A DNA stretch of 64,000 nt, from contig JAABRM010000020.1 in assembly GCA_011390955.1 (NCBI GenBank), positions 1 to 64,000 of the forward strand, written 5' to 3'. This DNA comes from Oscillatoriales cyanobacterium (lineage in GTDB: Bacteria > Cyanobacteriota > Cyanobacteriia > Cyanobacteriales > Laspinemataceae). How positions within the stretch are numbered: the stretch's first letter is position 1; the number at the start of each line of letters is the position of its first letter. This document shows, in pieces, positions 46,117 to 54,874 of this stretch. Below the pieces are notes generated by a model that saw nothing but the letters and a program-made list of their open reading frames with translations, did no database searches and was not told the origin of the DNA. The translations under genes and the position numbers were made by a program.

Positions 46117-47778
46117 TTATCGTTGTAGGGAACCGGGCTCGCTGAGAACGTCTTTAATTGGCGGGATGGCGGGGTGGCGAGGTGGCGAGGTTGGGGCGGT
46201 TGGGGACACAGACGGTGCGGTAGATGCGATCGCCTGCAATGTCGTAGCTATCCTGGGGGAAACACAACTGATTCCCAAAACAATCTTGAGAAACCAAGCC
46301 TCCCCATCTATTCCTAATTGGTTCACCAAGTCCGCCGCCGAAGTCTGGGAATTAGGGATTGGGGAACCAGCAATATCCCACAACCACTGTTCCCAAAACT
46401 TGAGCAAACCCGCCCTAGAAGCCGGAGTCCCGACGGAATTGTGAAAAGCGGTAGCCGTCGCTTGACTGACAGCGATCCAACGGGGGACGGAGGCGGCGGC
46501 TAAACTCAAAACCCCATTTTTACAGAACCGGGTGAGTCGCAATCGATCCAGTAGCATTCGACCTGGGGGGGTTTTGGCGTAGTCGTCCCCTTTTTGGGCG
46601 AAAATTAGCCATAATTCTAACACCAACCAACGAGCCGGAAGTAAGTCTAATTCTGGCAATCGCGTCCCTAAATGATAGCCAGCAACGCTGATGGTTTGGG
46701 GGGAAGGGACTGTCATTCCCGCGAAAGGGACTGTCATTCCCGCGAAAGGGACTGTCATTCCCGCGAAGGGGACTGTCATTCCCGCGAAGGCGGGAATCCA
46801 AAGCCTATCGGCGGGGGTGGCTGGGTTTAATGGCTCAATTTTCTGGGTGGCGATCGCCTCTATATGGGAAGCAATTCGAGGCGATAATGACATCAATCCT
46901 AGGAGAAAATAACCCAACCAGCGATCGCTATCTGTTCCCAGTTTAGCCACAAATTCTGTAGCTAAAAATAATGGGGCGACGATGGGTTTAGCCGTTTCTG
47001 GGGCTTCTACGTCGCTTTCTACCAAACTCAACAGCCACCGTTCCCAAATATAAAGCAGACGTTGTTCCCGGCGATCGCCCTTGAGGACTTGACCGGACAT
47101 CGATAAAGTTTCCGAAATCCAATCGGGTACTTTTGCCGTAGCCAGCACTGTCGATACAGTGGAGAAAAAAGCAGTTTTTCGCAGTTGCGAGAGCAGTTTT
47201 AAACCCTTTGGGGTGCAGGTGTATTCTTCTCCTTTTTGGCTGATGGCTACTAATAATTCTGCCACCAGCCAGCGAGAAGGAATGCGATCGAGGTCGTTCA
47301 ATGCCGAAATCAATCCCCAGGCATTTTGGGTGGTTATGTCATAATAAATTGACGATTTATTATCCGCTAATTCTCTCGATGGAAAGCTGATATTAACCAG
47401 ATATTCTCTAGGCTTTTTCTCCGCAATTTCAGCTTTAATATTTAGGATAATCGCCAGAGGTTCTTCAAGTAATCCGGGAAATCTTAGCCAACTTTTAATA
47501 ACCTGTCCTGGTTGCAGTTCTAAAGGTAGTTTTACCGTCACAGTTTGAGTGGCGTTTCCCGATGCCCCAGAACCCAGATAAATATAGTCAGGTTCCACCG
47601 GATTAATGGTGGCAAAAATCTCCCCGTTATCGGCGAGCCAATTATCTAAAACTGGTCGCACCAGTAGAGTTTCACCGCTACCATTATGCAGGGACAGTCT
47701 CAGCACCAGTTCACCGCCGGGGTGAATTTCAGCTTGGACCGGGGGGGACATTGCGATCGGGTTTTTATCTTCGATCAT
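46117..47778 (-). CDS. unknown protein with internal duplication and repeat insertion
   Basis: A 553-residue protein I do not recognise. The first 130 residues are beta-rich (EIHPGGELVLRLSLHNGSGE). Two related helical units follow: PSRWLVAELLVAISQKGEEY with TPKGLKLLSQLRKTAFF (about 165-215), and PARWLVLELWLIFAQKGDDY with TPPGRMLLDRLRLTRFC (about 385-435). Between them about 35 residues (several copies of FAGMTVP) derive from a 21-bp tandem DNA repeat (46706-46800) and do not belong to the original protein. The C-terminus is Pro/Ser/Thr-rich. It lies upstream of the CrtC/AttH-like gene on the same strand. Role unknown. Confidence 0.6.
   Translation of the reverse strand: MIEDKNPIAMSPPVQAEIHPGGELVLRLSLHNGSGETLLVRPVLDNWLADNGEIFATINPVEPDYIYLGSGASGNATQTVTVKLPLELQPGQVIKSWLRFPGLLEEPLAIILNIKAEIAEKKPREYLVNISFPSRELADNKSSIYYDITTQNAWGLISALNDLDRIPSRWLVAELLVAISQKGEEYTCTPKGLKLLSQLRKTAFFSTVSTVLATAKVPDWISETLSMSGQVLKGDRREQRLLYIWERWLLSLVESDVEAPETAKPIVAPLFLATEFVAKLGTDSDRWLGYFLLGLMSLSPRIASHIEAIATQKIEPLNPATPADRLWIPAFAGMTVPFAGMTVPFAGMTVPFAGMTVPSPQTISVAGYHLGTRLPELDLLPARWLVLELWLIFAQKGDDYAKTPPGRMLLDRLRLTRFCKNGVLSLAAASVPRWIAVSQATATAFHNSVGTPASRAGLLKFWEQWLWDIAGSPIPNSQTSAADLVNQLGIDGEAWFLKIVLGISCVSPRIATTLQAIASTAPSVSPTAPTSPPRHPAIPPIKDVLSEPGSLQR
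46706..46800. repeat. 21-bp tandem repeat ending in a dRS3-like palindrome, inside a gene
   Basis: Four units beginning GGGACTGTCATTCCCGCGAA, at 46706, 46727, 46748 and 46770. The last continues into GGCGGGAATCCA, forming the palindrome at 46778-46797. Because the unit is 21 bp, the reading frame of the host gene is kept. Confidence 0.85.
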
Positions 47779-47884
47779 CTTGTTGACAATCTCTCTATTT
47801 GATGGTAAATTTGATGGTAAAATTTAGGGGGGCATAAATACAACTTTTTTAGGGGTTGCCAATCATCCTTAAATGAGGAAGTAG

Positions 47885-47901
47885 GGTGGGCATTGCCCAC
47901 C
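47885..47901. repeat. GGTGGGCATTGCCCACC palindrome
   Basis: One of five copies of a GTAGGGTGGGC...GCCCACC element in the window (others at 41755, 42671, 46086 and 49562), here between two minus-strand genes. REP-like; it may also act as a transcript-end hairpin. Confidence 0.6.
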
Positions 47902-47979
47902 ATGTTCTAATTAAAGAATTAAAAATTAAACATAATGTCTGAACACAACCCAGACTTAAAAAAGGCTACAAAAAAAAGG

Positions 47980-49749
47980 CTACAAATTTCGATAAATCAC
48001 ATAGTTAATTAATTCTTTCAGAAAGCGGCGATCGTGAACCGGGGTCTGCCATTTTTCACCGGGTCTGAGCGGAGTTTCTGGCTCCATAAAATCCAGACTG
48101 TCCAAAATATCGGCAGCTTTTTGAGCTAAAGATCGGGCAACGGCCCAGCCATGTTCGATGCTACCATACTGGCGCATTTGTTCCATAACAAATTCTACCT
48201 GTTCCGGAGTCTTTTCCGGTCGGGGAGTGGCGAGAATTTCCAACATTCGGCGGGATTCGACCGGACTACTATGGGCGATCGCATGATTGAGCATCAAAGT
48301 GCGTTTTCCCTCGTAAATGTCTCCGCCAATTTCCTTCCCATAAGCCTTCATATCTCCCACCAAGTTTAATAAATCATCTTGAATCTGAAAAGCAATGCCT
48401 AAAATCATGCCAAACCGAGTAACTCCCGCCAAAGGTTCCACCAAATCTTGAGGATTAGCCGAGGAATTCCCCACAATCAAACCGATGCGACAGGGTGTCA
48501 TAAAAGAATACCAACAGGTTTTTTTGACGCACATTTTAAAATAATCGCGATCGCTTAAATTGTCCGTATTTTCTGCCACCCAATCCAATTCCATCGCCTG
48601 TCCTTCCACCGATTGACGCGCCATAAACTCAATTTCGTGGAGTACATTCAGAGTTTTAGTAACCCCGATCGCCGATAAATTTTCCAGCAACAAACCCACA
48701 GCCAGTACATTGGTTGCATCCCCAACATTAATCGCCCGGGGAATCCCAATATTGTGGTGTAACGTCCCTTTTCCCCGGCGCGACTCTGACCCGTCCTCAA
48801 TATCATCGTGAATCAGAAACGCATTGTGATACAGTTCCAAAGCCGCCGCCGTCGATAGCGCCACCTGTCCCATGCCACCCACCGCCCGCGCGGCACTAAT
48901 ACACATGGTGGGGCGCAGCATTTTACCTCCCCGAAACGGGTAATCGAGCAACAAATCATATAACGGTTCGTAGGAACCGATAACTTCTCGTCGCCTGTCA
49001 ATAAATTCCTGAATTTTTGCCCCGATCGCGATCCGGGAGTCTTCTAATGCTTGGTTAATAATGGTTTTATCAAACTGGGCCGGGTAGGGGGTCGGGAGGG
49101 TCGCCTCTTCCACTTGAATATTTAAGTCTGCTTCCAGGTTCGCATCCTCCGGCAGAATCGAACCCCGGTTATTTTTACCGTCGGGACTGCGATCGCGAAG
49201 CGTTGCGGATGCCACATCGCTGACTGCAATGGTGGCGGTTTGGGGAGTGCTGGCAATGCCGATCGGCTGACTTGATGAGGGACTGTCATTCCCGCGAAGG
49301 CGGGAATCCACATCGCGAAGCGTTGCGGATGCCACATCGCCATTAGCCTCAGAAACCGCGATCGTTTGGGGAACTCCGCACTGTAATTCACCAGCCGAGT
49401 CCGTTTCCTCAGTGCGGTGAAATGGCACAACAGACTTACCATTCCCACAGCCATTTTCCCCCAATTGCGCGTTCGCGAAGCGTTGCGGATGCAACATCGC
49501 GAAGCGTTGCGGATGCAACATCGAGGAAGTAGATTTTTCCAACTCTGGGGATACCGAGTAGGGTGGGCATTGCCCACCGAAACTTTTGACAGCAAAGAAT
49601 CTAAAATCGATCAGGATTCCCACAATTATCAAATCAAACAGGATTCCCCAAAAGACTAAATTGGATGGAGGGCTAAGACCGAGCCAATTTAACAGCAATT
49701 CAAACATTGATCGAGTACAGCTAGAAGGGCAGATCGAAGGGTTGACCAC
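47980..49749 (-). CDS. trans-isoprenyl (polyprenyl/geranylgeranyl) diphosphate synthase with repeat-invaded N-terminus
   Basis: The C-terminal 370 residues are a complete isoprenyl diphosphate synthase: GGKMLRPTM, the first aspartate-rich motif in LIHDDIEDG (about 315), GKGTLHHN and the second in FQIQDDLLN (about 455). It builds an all-trans prenyl diphosphate for carotenoids, chlorophyll or quinone tails. The N-terminus is unusual: a hydrophobic segment (FWGILFDLIIVGILIDF) and then about 150 residues largely encoded by dispersed DNA repeats (DVASATLRD twice, MLHPQRFA twice, DSRLRGNDS once), all in frame. The first possible start is GTG at 49749; the ATG at 49707 (MFELLLNWLG) is also plausible. 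Relatives of this family are normally about 300-420 residues. The catalytic part looks undamaged. Confidence 0.85.
   Translation of the reverse strand: MVNPSICPSSCTRSMFELLLNWLGLSPPSNLVFWGILFDLIIVGILIDFRFFAVKSFGGQCPPYSVSPELEKSTSSMLHPQRFAMLHPQRFANAQLGENGCGNGKSVVPFHRTEETDSAGELQCGVPQTIAVSEANGDVASATLRDVDSRLRGNDSPSSSQPIGIASTPQTATIAVSDVASATLRDRSPDGKNNRGSILPEDANLEADLNIQVEEATLPTPYPAQFDKTIINQALEDSRIAIGAKIQEFIDRRREVIGSYEPLYDLLLDYPFRGGKMLRPTMCISAARAVGGMGQVALSTAAALELYHNAFLIHDDIEDGSESRRGKGTLHHNIGIPRAINVGDATNVLAVGLLLENLSAIGVTKTLNVLHEIEFMARQSVEGQAMELDWVAENTDNLSDRDYFKMCVKKTCWYSFMTPCRIGLIVGNSSANPQDLVEPLAGVTRFGMILGIAFQIQDDLLNLVGDMKAYGKEIGGDIYEGKRTLMLNHAIAHSSPVESRRMLEILATPRPEKTPEQVEFVMEQMRQYGSIEHGWAVARSLAQKAADILDSLDFMEPETPLRPGEKWQTPVHDRRFLKELINYVIYRNL
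49193..49523. repeat. four copies of a short dispersed repeat plus a dRS3-like palindrome inside the prenyl synthase gene
   Basis: TCGCGAAGCGTTGCGGATGC occurs at about 49194, 49313, 49473 and 49498, the last two in tandem. A dRS3-like palindrome lies at 49288-49307, directly before the second copy. All keep the frame open. Confidence 0.85.
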
Positions 49750-49910
49750 AGTTAATCATAAACTGTAGAAAATGTTATAGAATGGTATAAAAGCAAAAAC
49801 TTAACGGCTTGACACCCGGAACAAAACTCTTCTCTATTGGGAGACCTGTGACAAGGCAATTGGGTATATCCACCAGTTTTAAACTTCCTGAAAATAGCTC
49901 AGTAGAGTAG

Positions 49911-50021
49911 CTTTGCTGTCAAATAGGGCGAGTTGCGCCCGATTTTAAGCCTGTGGACAGGGTGCTGCCGACAGTCCTGGATGAAGCAGGAAGCGAACTC
50001 TCTATTCTTCGGAGTAGTTAA
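49911..50021 (+). pseudogene. possible C-terminal remnant of an IS200/IS605 TnpB
   Basis: An open stretch ending at TAA reads DFKPVDRVLPTVLDEAGSEL and on to a Ser-rich end. This resembles the variable tail (KPVE..., DEAGS...) of cyanobacterial TnpB proteins as I remember them. Nothing else of the RuvC/zinc-finger core is visible. Alternatively this is untranslated sequence. Confidence 0.3.
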
Positions 50022-50148
50022 AGTAGAACCAATTTTCTACAGTTTCGTACAACGGCAGATCACCACCGTTAAAATCGGATACATTTTGGCATTATTCATC
50101 ATTGCCTAGTGCTAGACAGGCAAAGAAAGCCAATTGACAGTCTTTAGA

Positions 50149-50178
50149 GAGGCTATCCCTAGGGATAGCCTCTTATTT
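50149..50178 (+). terminator. rho-independent terminator-like hairpin
   Basis: GAGGCTATCCCT (50149-50160) pairs perfectly with AGGGATAGCCTC (50161-50172) and is followed by TTATTT. It could end a plus-strand transcript from the 49.9-50.1 kb stretch, where I recognise no functional gene. Confidence 0.6.
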
Positions 50179-50306
50179 CCATCAATCAATGACAAAAAAC
50201 CCACCCCACCCACACCAGACAATGTAACCGGGTTTGATGATGGATTTCCACAATGGGAAATTGATCCCATCAACGGTAGAATAATTTGTCGCTGGGATTA
50301 CCTTTG

Positions 50307-51455
50307 TTAGGCAATTCCTAACAGTTGCTTCTGGGCATCATCAAGTTTAGCCCCGGTGAGGTTCGCATTACTGAAGTTAGCCCCAGTGATGTTGGCTCCC
50401 CGCAGGTCCGCATTTGTCAGGTTGGCATTGGTGAAGTTAGCCCCAGTCATGTCGGTTCCTTGCAGGTCTGCATTTGTCAGGTCAGCACCACAGAAGTTAG
50501 CATAGCCAAGATAGGAATAGCTGAGATTGGCATAGCCGAGATAAGCGTAACAGAAATTCGCGTAAGCCAAGTTAGCCTGGTTTAATTGGGCTCCAATTAG
50601 CTTCGCCTGACACAAGTTTGCAAAACTCAGATCCGCTTGGGTGAGAACCGCGTAGCTTAAATCGGCACAGCACAAATTAGCATAGCCCAGATAGGCATAG
50701 CCCAGATAGGCATAGCCCAGATAGGCGTGAGAGAGATAGGCGTAACCCAAGTTAGCCGCGCACAGGTTAGTGGCTCCTAAGTTAGTTCCACACAAGTAGG
50801 AAAAGCTCAGATCGATACCGCTCAGATTCATTTTGCTCAAGTCTACTTCCGGCAAGTAACTATTCGGAAAATCTCGCTTGCCAAAGTCATACGGAATCTT
50901 TATCTTTATGTAGCCTGGGGGTGTGGGGGCGCAGCCACCCTGTGGTTGTATGAAACTAGACTGGTCAACATTCGGCGGGGTCGGTTGTGGCTTTTGTCCT
51001 TCTGAACCCTCACTGGGCTGGGTCGGCTTCTCGCCTTCATTTGAACTGTCATAAGGTTTCTCTTCCCACCAGGAGGGGGCTGCATCGCCAATCGAAGGCC
51101 ATTCTAGCCATATACCGGGTTTATTGGTCAAACCCAGTTGACCGGGACGGCAAGACTGGGAGCCTTCTTTGGCTGTGGTTCGCAAGTCCCCAACGGGGTT
51201 TGCCATTTCAAGATTAAATATGCTCCGGGCTGGGACGGCATTGGCTGGGCTTCCACCGACGACAAAGTGCAATGTTCCTCTCGCGCCTTTGCTCAGATCG
51301 ATTTGCGTGTTGGAGTCCGTATAGACAAACTCTTTTAAATCGGTATGGTAAACAATCTCTTGATCGTTGGAGCGCTGAGAATTGCCATAGACAAAATAAC
51401 CTTTGCCGTAAGTTTGGCTATTGTTAGTGACTGTCCTGAAATAAACTTTTACCAT
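50307..51455 (-). CDS. pentapeptide-repeat protein
   Basis: A 382-residue protein. The N-terminal half has a beta-rich domain (VKVYFRTVTNNSQTYGKGYF) and a Pro/Gln/Ser linker. From about residue 205 to the end there are A(D/N)LxX pentapeptide repeats that should form a right-handed quadrilateral beta-helix. The middle block is odd: tandem AYLGY and ANLGY units give a column of tyrosines, followed by more usual ADLTN and ANLTG units. The start is the ATG at 51455, preceded by AAGGA; an open extension to 51572 has no support. Pentapeptide proteins have no single role; binding of a protein partner is likely. Confidence 0.85.
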   Translation of the reverse strand: MVKVYFRTVTNNSQTYGKGYFVYGNSQRSNDQEIVYHTDLKEFVYTDSNTQIDLSKGARGTLHFVVGGSPANAVPARSIFNLEMANPVGDLRTTAKEGSQSCRPGQLGLTNKPGIWLEWPSIGDAAPSWWEEKPYDSSNEGEKPTQPSEGSEGQKPQPTPPNVDQSSFIQPQGGCAPTPPGYIKIKIPYDFGKRDFPNSYLPEVDLSKMNLSGIDLSFSYLCGTNLGATNLCAANLGYAYLSHAYLGYAYLGYAYLGYANLCCADLSYAVLTQADLSFANLCQAKLIGAQLNQANLAYANFCYAYLGYANLSYSYLGYANFCGADLTNADLQGTDMTGANFTNANLTNADLRGANITGANFSNANLTGAKLDDAQKQLLGIA

Positions 51456-52232
51456 GATTGAAGTCCTTAATTTTGAAAGGCAATAAAATATCGAAATCGC
51501 CGTCTCTGCGGAACTAGACTCGGTGACGTAACACCGCCATCGAAAGTCATCAAAAATTAGCCCCCTCTCCAAACCGTCTGGTAGAGCGGATTTTTTGATA
51601 TTAATAATCAGCCGAGTTGAAATTCAACAACATCGGCTCCCCTGCAACATAAAGCCATGACACGACCGCGCCATCGCGATGCTGGATAGATAATATTGGC
51701 TAATTTTCGAGCGCAGGACTGTCTTCTTGAGTGGATTTTCAAGAGCGGTTCACGTTATATAACTGTTGCACCCGATCTCAACTTAGATTAAGTTCCGTAG
51801 ACCACCACAGATGCCGTTAAAGCCAGAAACTAGACGCGCACTACTGGCGATATGCCTCGCTCTGATTCCCCAAAATTAGTTCAGCGCTTAACCTAAGTTG
51901 GCAACTACCATAACAAATTTGCCGTTTTTTTGTCAACCAAGATACAATTTTTATTGTAAAGATTTATGAACCGGCAACAAACACCATCGAGAGCCTAAAT
52001 TGGCCATATCTATAAATGTTGTGTCTCTGTGGTGTGTCCGAGAAATTTAAATGGCAAATGGCTGATTTATACCTCAAGATAAATGGGAGCAAACGCGCAC
52101 CCTATTAATATCTATTAAAAAGATTAAAAAGCGATCGCCTACTTCTCCTCTAACCGGCGAAAATCTCTCTGGGCATAGCGTCCGCATAGCCTCCGCTTAC
52201 CGCCCATCTATATTCCTCAAAATCTCAGACAA
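51456..52232. other. long non-coding stretch
   Basis: No gene, tRNA or structured RNA recognised. It has pieces of dispersed repeats near its end: GGCTGATTTATACCTCAAGA at about 52063, shared with 42847, and CATAGCGTCCGCATAGC at about 52176. The AT-rich part near 51910-51970 may hold promoters. Confidence 0.4.
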
Positions 52233-52265
52233 AAACCACCCCCCCACTTGTGGAGGGGTGGTTTT
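52233..52265 (-). terminator. probable terminator downstream of psbN
   Basis: AAACCACC...GGTGGTTT hairpin with a GC-rich stem. On the minus strand the stem is followed by TTTTTGTCT. It lies about 100 bases beyond the psbN stop. Confidence 0.6.
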
Positions 52266-52364
52266 GTGGGATCCCATCAGATTCGCCCATCCTTGGGGGA
52301 AAATGAGAATCTAGATGAAGAATTGTTACAAAAGTAAACTTGGCCAAAGGGGGCTGAACTTGGC

Positions 52365-52502
52365 TTAGTCGTCGTGGTCATCAAACGGGTCAGCCAACTC
52401 TTTAGCCGGTGGTCCAAAGGCGGTATAGATGGAAAAGGCGGCGATCGCAACCACAATGACGGCAATGCCAATAATAAAATTAGTTTCCGGAGAGGATTCC
52501 AT
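52365..52502 (-). CDS. psbN: photosystem II assembly protein PsbN
   Basis: A 45-residue single-helix membrane protein: MESSPETNF, a hydrophobic segment rich in Ile, Val and Ala, then the family tail SIYTAFGPPAKELADPFDDH. PsbN assists assembly and repair of the photosystem II reaction centre. It is encoded opposite to psbH, with 85 bases between the two starts, an arrangement conserved in cyanobacteria and plastids. It is complete. Confidence 0.95.
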   Translation of the reverse strand: MESSPETNFIIGIAVIVVAIAAFSIYTAFGPPAKELADPFDDHDD

Positions 52503-52587
52503 GTGATTAGATAGGTTATGAGAACTATTTCTTCTATAATATTACGAATCGTTAAAACTTTCTGCGTACATTCATCAAAGGTGACTT

Positions 52588-52791
52588 ATGGCACAACGCA
52601 CTGGCTTAGGAGATTTGCTCAGACCCCTGAACGCTGAGTATGGTAAAGTGGCCCCCGGTTGGGGCACCACCCCGGTTATGGGTATTTTCATGGGGCTATT
52701 TTTTGTGTTCCTGCTGATCATTCTGCAAATTTACAACTCCTCTCTAATGATTGAGGGTGTGAATGTAGATTGGTCAACCCTGGGTAAATAG
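52588..52791 (+). CDS. psbH: photosystem II reaction-centre protein H
   Basis: A 67-residue thylakoid protein. The N-terminal [20 protein letters not shown] is on the stromal side, then [20 protein letters not shown] starts the single membrane helix, ending [19 protein letters not shown]. PsbH stabilises the Q_B region and binds near CP47. It lacks the plant phosphorylation extension, as is normal in cyanobacteria. AAGGTGA lies before the ATG. Divergent from psbN. Confidence 0.97.
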   Translation: MAQRTGLGDLLRPLNAEYGKVAPGWGTTPVMGIFMGLFFVFLLIILQIYNSSLMIEGVNVDWSTLGK

Positions 52792-52992
52792 ACGCATTTC
52801 AGTTACAAGTTTTCCCGCAATAGCCCGCCGTTTTTAATTGGGACTTGCCCCAGTTAGCTCAGGCGGGCTTTAAAATCATAGAAAACATTTGCTCGATCGC
52901 ATTTTTCGCGGTATCAAGGTGGTAATCGCAAGACCATCGCCTTAAATCCAACTGTTCCAGATTGTTGTCAACTCAGAATCGGAGGTAGCTGT

Positions 52993-53289
52993 GTGAATAT
53001 TTTTGGGCTGGGTTTGCCAGAGATAATTGTCATTCTAGTGATTGCGGTATTAATCTTTGGACCAAAGAAGCTGCCGGAAATTGGCCGGAGTATGGGCAAA
53101 GCCATTCGCAGTTTCCAAGAAGCTTCGCGGGAATTTGAATCGGAATTTAAGAAAGAAGCGGAACAACTTGAAACTGCTGCTAAACGGGAGTCAGCGGTGA
53201 AATCGGCGGCGCAGGAGGATGCAGCATCGACCAAAGTGGCGATCGCCTCTCCCGAAGAAACCACCACGGGCACCTCTGGGCAAAGCTAA
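52993..53289 (+). CDS. tatA: twin-arginine translocase subunit TatA
   Basis: A 98-residue protein: a single N-terminal helix (FGLGLPEIIVILVIAVLIFG), the FGPKKLPEIGRSMGKAI hinge and amphipathic helix, then an acidic, Ala-rich tail. The FGP motif is the hallmark of TatA/B/Hcf106. TatA forms the pore that passes folded proteins carrying RR signal peptides over thylakoid and plasma membranes. The start is GTG at 52993, supported by GGAGG 7 bases upstream. It is followed 144 bases later by pth. Confidence 0.92.
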   Translation: MNIFGLGLPEIIVILVIAVLIFGPKKLPEIGRSMGKAIRSFQEASREFESEFKKEAEQLETAAKRESAVKSAAQEDAASTKVAIASPEETTTGTSGQS

Positions 53290-53432
53290 TCAGAAAATAA
53301 ATCGTTTTTCTGATTTGTTCGATCGAATGTTTGATCTCAGACCGGGTTAAATGTAATGTTTTGAGTGAGGTGAGAAACATCTGCATTAATATCTGCATTG
53401 CCATCCTCACTCAATCGTTTTTTCCACTTGTT

Positions 53433-54068
53433 ATGACAGAAGCAACAGAAGTTCCCAGTTTAGTGATTCCTCAGTTAATCGTTGGGTTAGGGAATCCCGA
53501 AAAGAAATACGAGCAAACTCGCCATAATATTGGTTTTGAAGCGGTGGATCTCCTAGCTCGTCGCTGGGGCATTTCCCTGCCAGAGAATCGACGCTTCCAA
53601 GGATTATTTGGAGAAGGAGTCGGGCCAAAAGGAGCAAAAATCCGTCTACTCAAGCCTTTAACCTACATGAATCGATCGGGACAAGCGATTCGTTCTGTCA
53701 CCGATTGGTATAAAATACCCCCCACATCCGTGTTAGTGGTCTATGATGATATGGACTTGCCCACGGGTCGGATCAGACTGCGGTTGTCCGGTTCCGCTGG
53801 CGGTCATAATGGGATTAAGTCCACGATCGCCCATCTTGGCACCCAAGATTTTCCTCGATTACGCATTGGCATTGGCAAACCAACAGACCCCAGTAACCTG
53901 GATACATCCACCGTTTCTCATGTCTTAGGCAAATTTGCCCCAGAGGAAAAGCCAATTATCTCAGAAGTCCTGGAATTGGTGGCTGATGCCGTGGAATTGA
54001 GTATTAAGCAAGGGGTAGAAAAAGCCATGAGTCTTTATAATGGTCGTACCGTGCCGCCCGTGAGCTAA
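53433..54068 (+). CDS. pth: peptidyl-tRNA hydrolase
   Basis: A 211-residue enzyme that frees tRNA from stalled peptidyl-tRNA. The substrate-binding N21 and catalytic H31 are in VGLGNPEKKYEQTRHNIGF. The partner Asp lies in VVYDDMDLP (about 102), and GSAGGHNGIKSTIAHLGT is the second signature. The frame is open from 53331, but the family start fits the ATG at 53433 (MTEATEVPSL). No strong ribosome binding site. A small conserved gene begins 48 bases after the stop. Confidence 0.94.
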   Translation: MTEATEVPSLVIPQLIVGLGNPEKKYEQTRHNIGFEAVDLLARRWGISLPENRRFQGLFGEGVGPKGAKIRLLKPLTYMNRSGQAIRSVTDWYKIPPTSVLVVYDDMDLPTGRIRLRLSGSAGGHNGIKSTIAHLGTQDFPRLRIGIGKPTDPSNLDTSTVSHVLGKFAPEEKPIISEVLELVADAVELSIKQGVEKAMSLYNGRTVPPVS

Positions 54069-54116
54069 ATCATCAATTAAATCATCAAACATCATCAAAC
54101 ATCATCAACTAAATCG

Positions 54117-54380
54117 GTGAGTGACAAGCATTTACCCAAAACGATCGCTCATGTAAGGGTGACTCAGCATTCTTGGCAAAAAGGGACTCTGGAAGGAGAG
54201 GTAATTGCCGGTCAATTTGTTTGGCAATTTCAATGGAGTTTTCGCCAGGGAAAACTGGCGATCGCTCCTTCCCGGGGACGGGCTTTAATTCAAGAACCTC
54301 TCGGCAGATTTTTGGAAAAATGTGATTACCAACTAGAACCAGGTGGGGATTATTTCTTTACCATTAAAGCCCAAATTTAG
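54117..54380 (+). CDS. small conserved cyanobacterial protein (DUF3146-like)
   Basis: An 87-residue soluble protein starting with GTG. KTIAHVRVTQHSWQKGTLEG, FVWQFQWSF and ALIQEPLGRFLEKCDYQLEP suggest an antiparallel sheet with one helix. It looks like the small family DUF3146 known only from cyanobacteria, as I remember it. It follows pth on the same strand by 48 bases and runs toward the next, opposite gene. Function unknown. Confidence 0.65.
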   Translation: MSDKHLPKTIAHVRVTQHSWQKGTLEGEVIAGQFVWQFQWSFRQGKLAIAPSRGRALIQEPLGRFLEKCDYQLEPGGDYFFTIKAQI

Positions 54381-54409
54381 ATTAGCTTTAGATTAGCTTT
54401 AGGTTAGCT

Positions 54410-54841
54410 TTAGGTATTACCTGGAGCATTAATTTTTGCCAAATATCTTTCAATCAGAATAATCGCCACAATATCGTCAACAGGTCGCGGGGGTTGTCTC
54501 ATCCCTTGGGGAATCAGCCGTTGCAGACCTTTAGGCGGATACATTTCCCAATAGCGATCGCGAGCTTCCAGACTACTATATCGCTCATCAATCATCGCAA
54601 TTTGCTCTATAGACCAGCCGGACTTTTCTAACTCTTTAATCCACTTTTTCGCCGTCGTTTGATCGCCAATAATCAGTTTTTCCGCCGGAAACTGTTGCGC
54701 GAGACTAAAAATAGTCGCGATCGCCTCACCCGATGGCACCACCTGATGAAATAGCAGAGTTCGATCTGACTTCATCACCGCAATGCCACATTTATCTTTA
54801 CCTGGGTCAAAACCTAAAAAAGTAATTGGGGAGTCATTCAT
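54410..54841 (-). CDS. RNase H-fold protein, RuvC/YqgF-like
   Basis: A 143-residue protein starting MNDSPITFLGFDPGKDKCGI, which holds the first catalytic Asp of the RuvC/YqgF fold (FDPGKDKCG). LIIGDQTTAKK and the C-terminal RPVDDIVAIILIERYL give the remaining acidic residues, as in Holliday-junction resolvase-like and pre-16S rRNA nuclease proteins. The open frame continues upstream to 55063, but that part is repeat-encoded (strings of Leu, Val, Trp and Cys), so the ATG at 54841 is the start. Opposite in direction to the small gene before it. Confidence 0.7.
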   Translation of the reverse strand: MNDSPITFLGFDPGKDKCGIAVMKSDRTLLFHQVVPSGEAIATIFSLAQQFPAEKLIIGDQTTAKKWIKELEKSGWSIEQIAMIDERYSSLEARDRYWEMYPPKGLQRLIPQGMRQPPRPVDDIVAIILIERYLAKINAPGNT

Positions 54842-54874
54842 GGATATTTTCTCATACAGGGAATAGGGTTGGGG

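Noticed and set aside
49850-50180. Possible small RNA (6S-like) ahead of the hairpin at 50149
   Set aside because: I could not recognise conserved 6S, RNase P or tmRNA elements; a decayed TnpB tail explains part of it equally well.
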